A stretch of 33,762 nucleotides of DNA. Source: Bacteroidota bacterium (lineage in GTDB: Bacteria > Bacteroidota > Bacteroidia > Chitinophagales > Chitinophagaceae). This document shows positions 32,982-33,762 of the stretch, piece after piece. The translations under genes were made by a program, and so were the position numbers. Each line of letters starts with the position of its first letter. Position 1 is the first letter of the stretch. The notes under the pieces were generated by a model. The model was given only the letters and a program-made list of their open reading frames with translations, ran no database searches and was not told where the DNA came from. Location of the stretch: positions 1 to 33,762 of the forward strand of contig JABDFS010000037.1 of NCBI GenBank assembly GCA_013286425.1, written 5' to 3'.

Positions 32982-33762
32982 AGCTGAACAAATATTCCAC
33001 ATCTTCTTTTGTAAGGCTCTTTACAAAGCTTGTATCGTCTGTAATTAATTCTGCAGCCAAAGCACGTTTGCGTTCCTGCAGTTTTAATATTTTATCTTCT
33101 ACTGTGTCTTTACAAATCATACGATACGCAAAAATATTTTTTGTTTGTCCTATGCGATGCGTTCTGTCAATTGCCTGTTGCTCTACTGCAGGATTCCACC
33201 AAGGATCAATTATATAAACATAATCTGCCGCAGTTAAATTCAAACCAACACCACCGGCTTTTAATGATATTAAGAACACACGGCAATTATCATCCGTTTG
33301 AAAACGTTGGATTGCTTTTTCACGGTCAGGTGCAGAAGTGCTTCCATCAAAATAAGCATAATCGATTCCAAGCTCTTTCATCTTATCTTTTATCAACGCG
33401 AGCATTCCTAAAAATTGAGAAAACACCAAGGCCTTGTGGTTCCCGATATTTTCAGAGATCTCTCTTCCGATCTCTTCAAGCTTTACAGAAACGTTAGGAT
33501 ATTTTTCATCATCATTAACTATGGCAGGACTATCGCATATTTGCCGCAACTTCATAAGGCCCTGTAAAATTGTAAGCTGTGATTTATTTGCCCCTTTCTC
33601 TTCAACAGTGCCTAAAATTTTATCGCGGTAATCGTTGCGGTAAGCATCATAAATTTTTCTTTGCTCATCGCCCATTTCGCAGAACAAGATCATTTCAGTC
33701 TTGTCAGGAAGATCTTTTGCAACCTGCTCTTTTGTTCTGCGTAATATAAAAGGATATAAAAG
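32980..33762 (-). CDS. SNF2/SWI2-family helicase, C-terminal part (5' end outside window)
   Basis: The last 260 residues of a DEAD/SNF2-type ATP-dependent DNA translocase. The frame stays open to the window edge, reading LLYPFILRRTKEQVAKDLPD before MILFCEMGDEQ, so the internal ATG at 33693 is not the start. Motif IV-VI elements of the second RecA-like domain are visible: NHKALVFSQFLGML, YAYFDGSTSAPDREKAIQRF, VFLISLKAGGVGLNLTAADY, YIIDPWWNPAVEQQAIDRTH then RIGQ (the arginine-finger motif). It ends TKEDVEYLFS. The Bacteroidetes members of this type are about 900-1200 residues with an N-terminal SWIM zinc domain, not visible here. It remodels protein-DNA complexes; the specific role is unknown. 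Confidence 0.93.
   Translation of the reverse strand, partial: LLYPFILRRTKEQVAKDLPDKTEMILFCEMGDEQRKIYDAYRNDYRDKILGTVEEKGANKSQLTILQGLMKLRQICDSPAIVNDDEKYPNVSVKLEEIGREISENIGNHKALVFSQFLGMLALIKDKMKELGIDYAYFDGSTSAPDREKAIQRFQTDDNCRVFLISLKAGGVGLNLTAADYVYIIDPWWNPAVEQQAIDRTHRIGQTKNIFAYRMICKDTVEDKILKLQERKRALAAELITDDTSFVKSLTKEDVEYLFS

Noticed and set aside
1-33762. tRNA, rRNA, transposase or prophage genes
   Set aside because: None was found on reading. The phage-tail-like S74 domains belong to T9SS-exported proteins with signal peptides, not to a prophage.

Overview
The window looks like chromosomal DNA of a Bacteroidota bacterium, most likely a member of the Chitinophagaceae. This rests on four things: low GC content, three secreted proteins with type IX secretion (T9SS) type A C-terminal sorting domains, Bacteroidetes-type -7 promoter motifs (TAnnTTTG), and typical family content (BatB/BatC, DUF2480, SurA_N-type PPIase, GcvT, YciO-type Sua5). 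The species assignment is inference. No rRNA, tRNA, CRISPR array or intact transposon was seen.

Layout. 1-2.3 kb: a minus-strand pair of a FabK/nitronate-monooxygenase-type flavoprotein and a dicarboxylate symporter cut by the window edge, perhaps preceded by a small membrane peptide. 2.4-4.4 kb: kbl (glycine C-acetyltransferase) convergent with a LuxR-type regulator that has a perfect 19-bp dyad just upstream. 4.7-7.0 kb: a T9SS-sorted surface protein. 7.0-7.5 kb: a decayed copy of the kbl/luxR convergent junction, a 300-bp direct repeat. 7.6-12.05 kb: a four-gene minus-strand cluster encoding an ECF sigma factor, a single-span TPR protein in the anti-sigma position, a small exported protein, and a large exported, membrane-anchored TPR-CHAT caspase-like protein. 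12.3-15.8 kb: two tandem T9SS-sorted adhesin-like proteins with phage-tail-type S74 chaperone domains, transcribed divergently from the sigma operon. 16-17.5 kb: two poorly known genes, then a small inverted-repeat/11-bp tandem-repeat structure. 17.8-20.4 kb: a class D beta-lactamase-like lipoprotein and batB-batC. batC appears to start at a CTG that overlaps the batB stop codon. 20.4-23.1 kb: DUF2480 and a periplasmic PPIase. 23.1-23.6 kb: a long AT-rich gap with clustered DnaA boxes and DnaA-trio-like repeats. 23.6-33.8 kb: mostly housekeeping genes (nadA, manC-type, kdsD-type, recQ, gcvT, yciO-type, LOG family, a small membrane protein, a SNF2 helicase cut by the edge).

How it fits together. 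Two regions stand out. The first is the sigma/TPR/CHAT operon facing surface adhesins, which could be an envelope-sensing module in which a periplasmic caspase-like protease acts near a membrane-spanning sigma regulator. The second is the 23.1-23.6 kb gap, whose DnaA box, GC tract, trinucleotide repeats and AT-rich tract resemble a replication-origin unwinding element. Both are hypotheses from reading the sequence, and no database search was possible.
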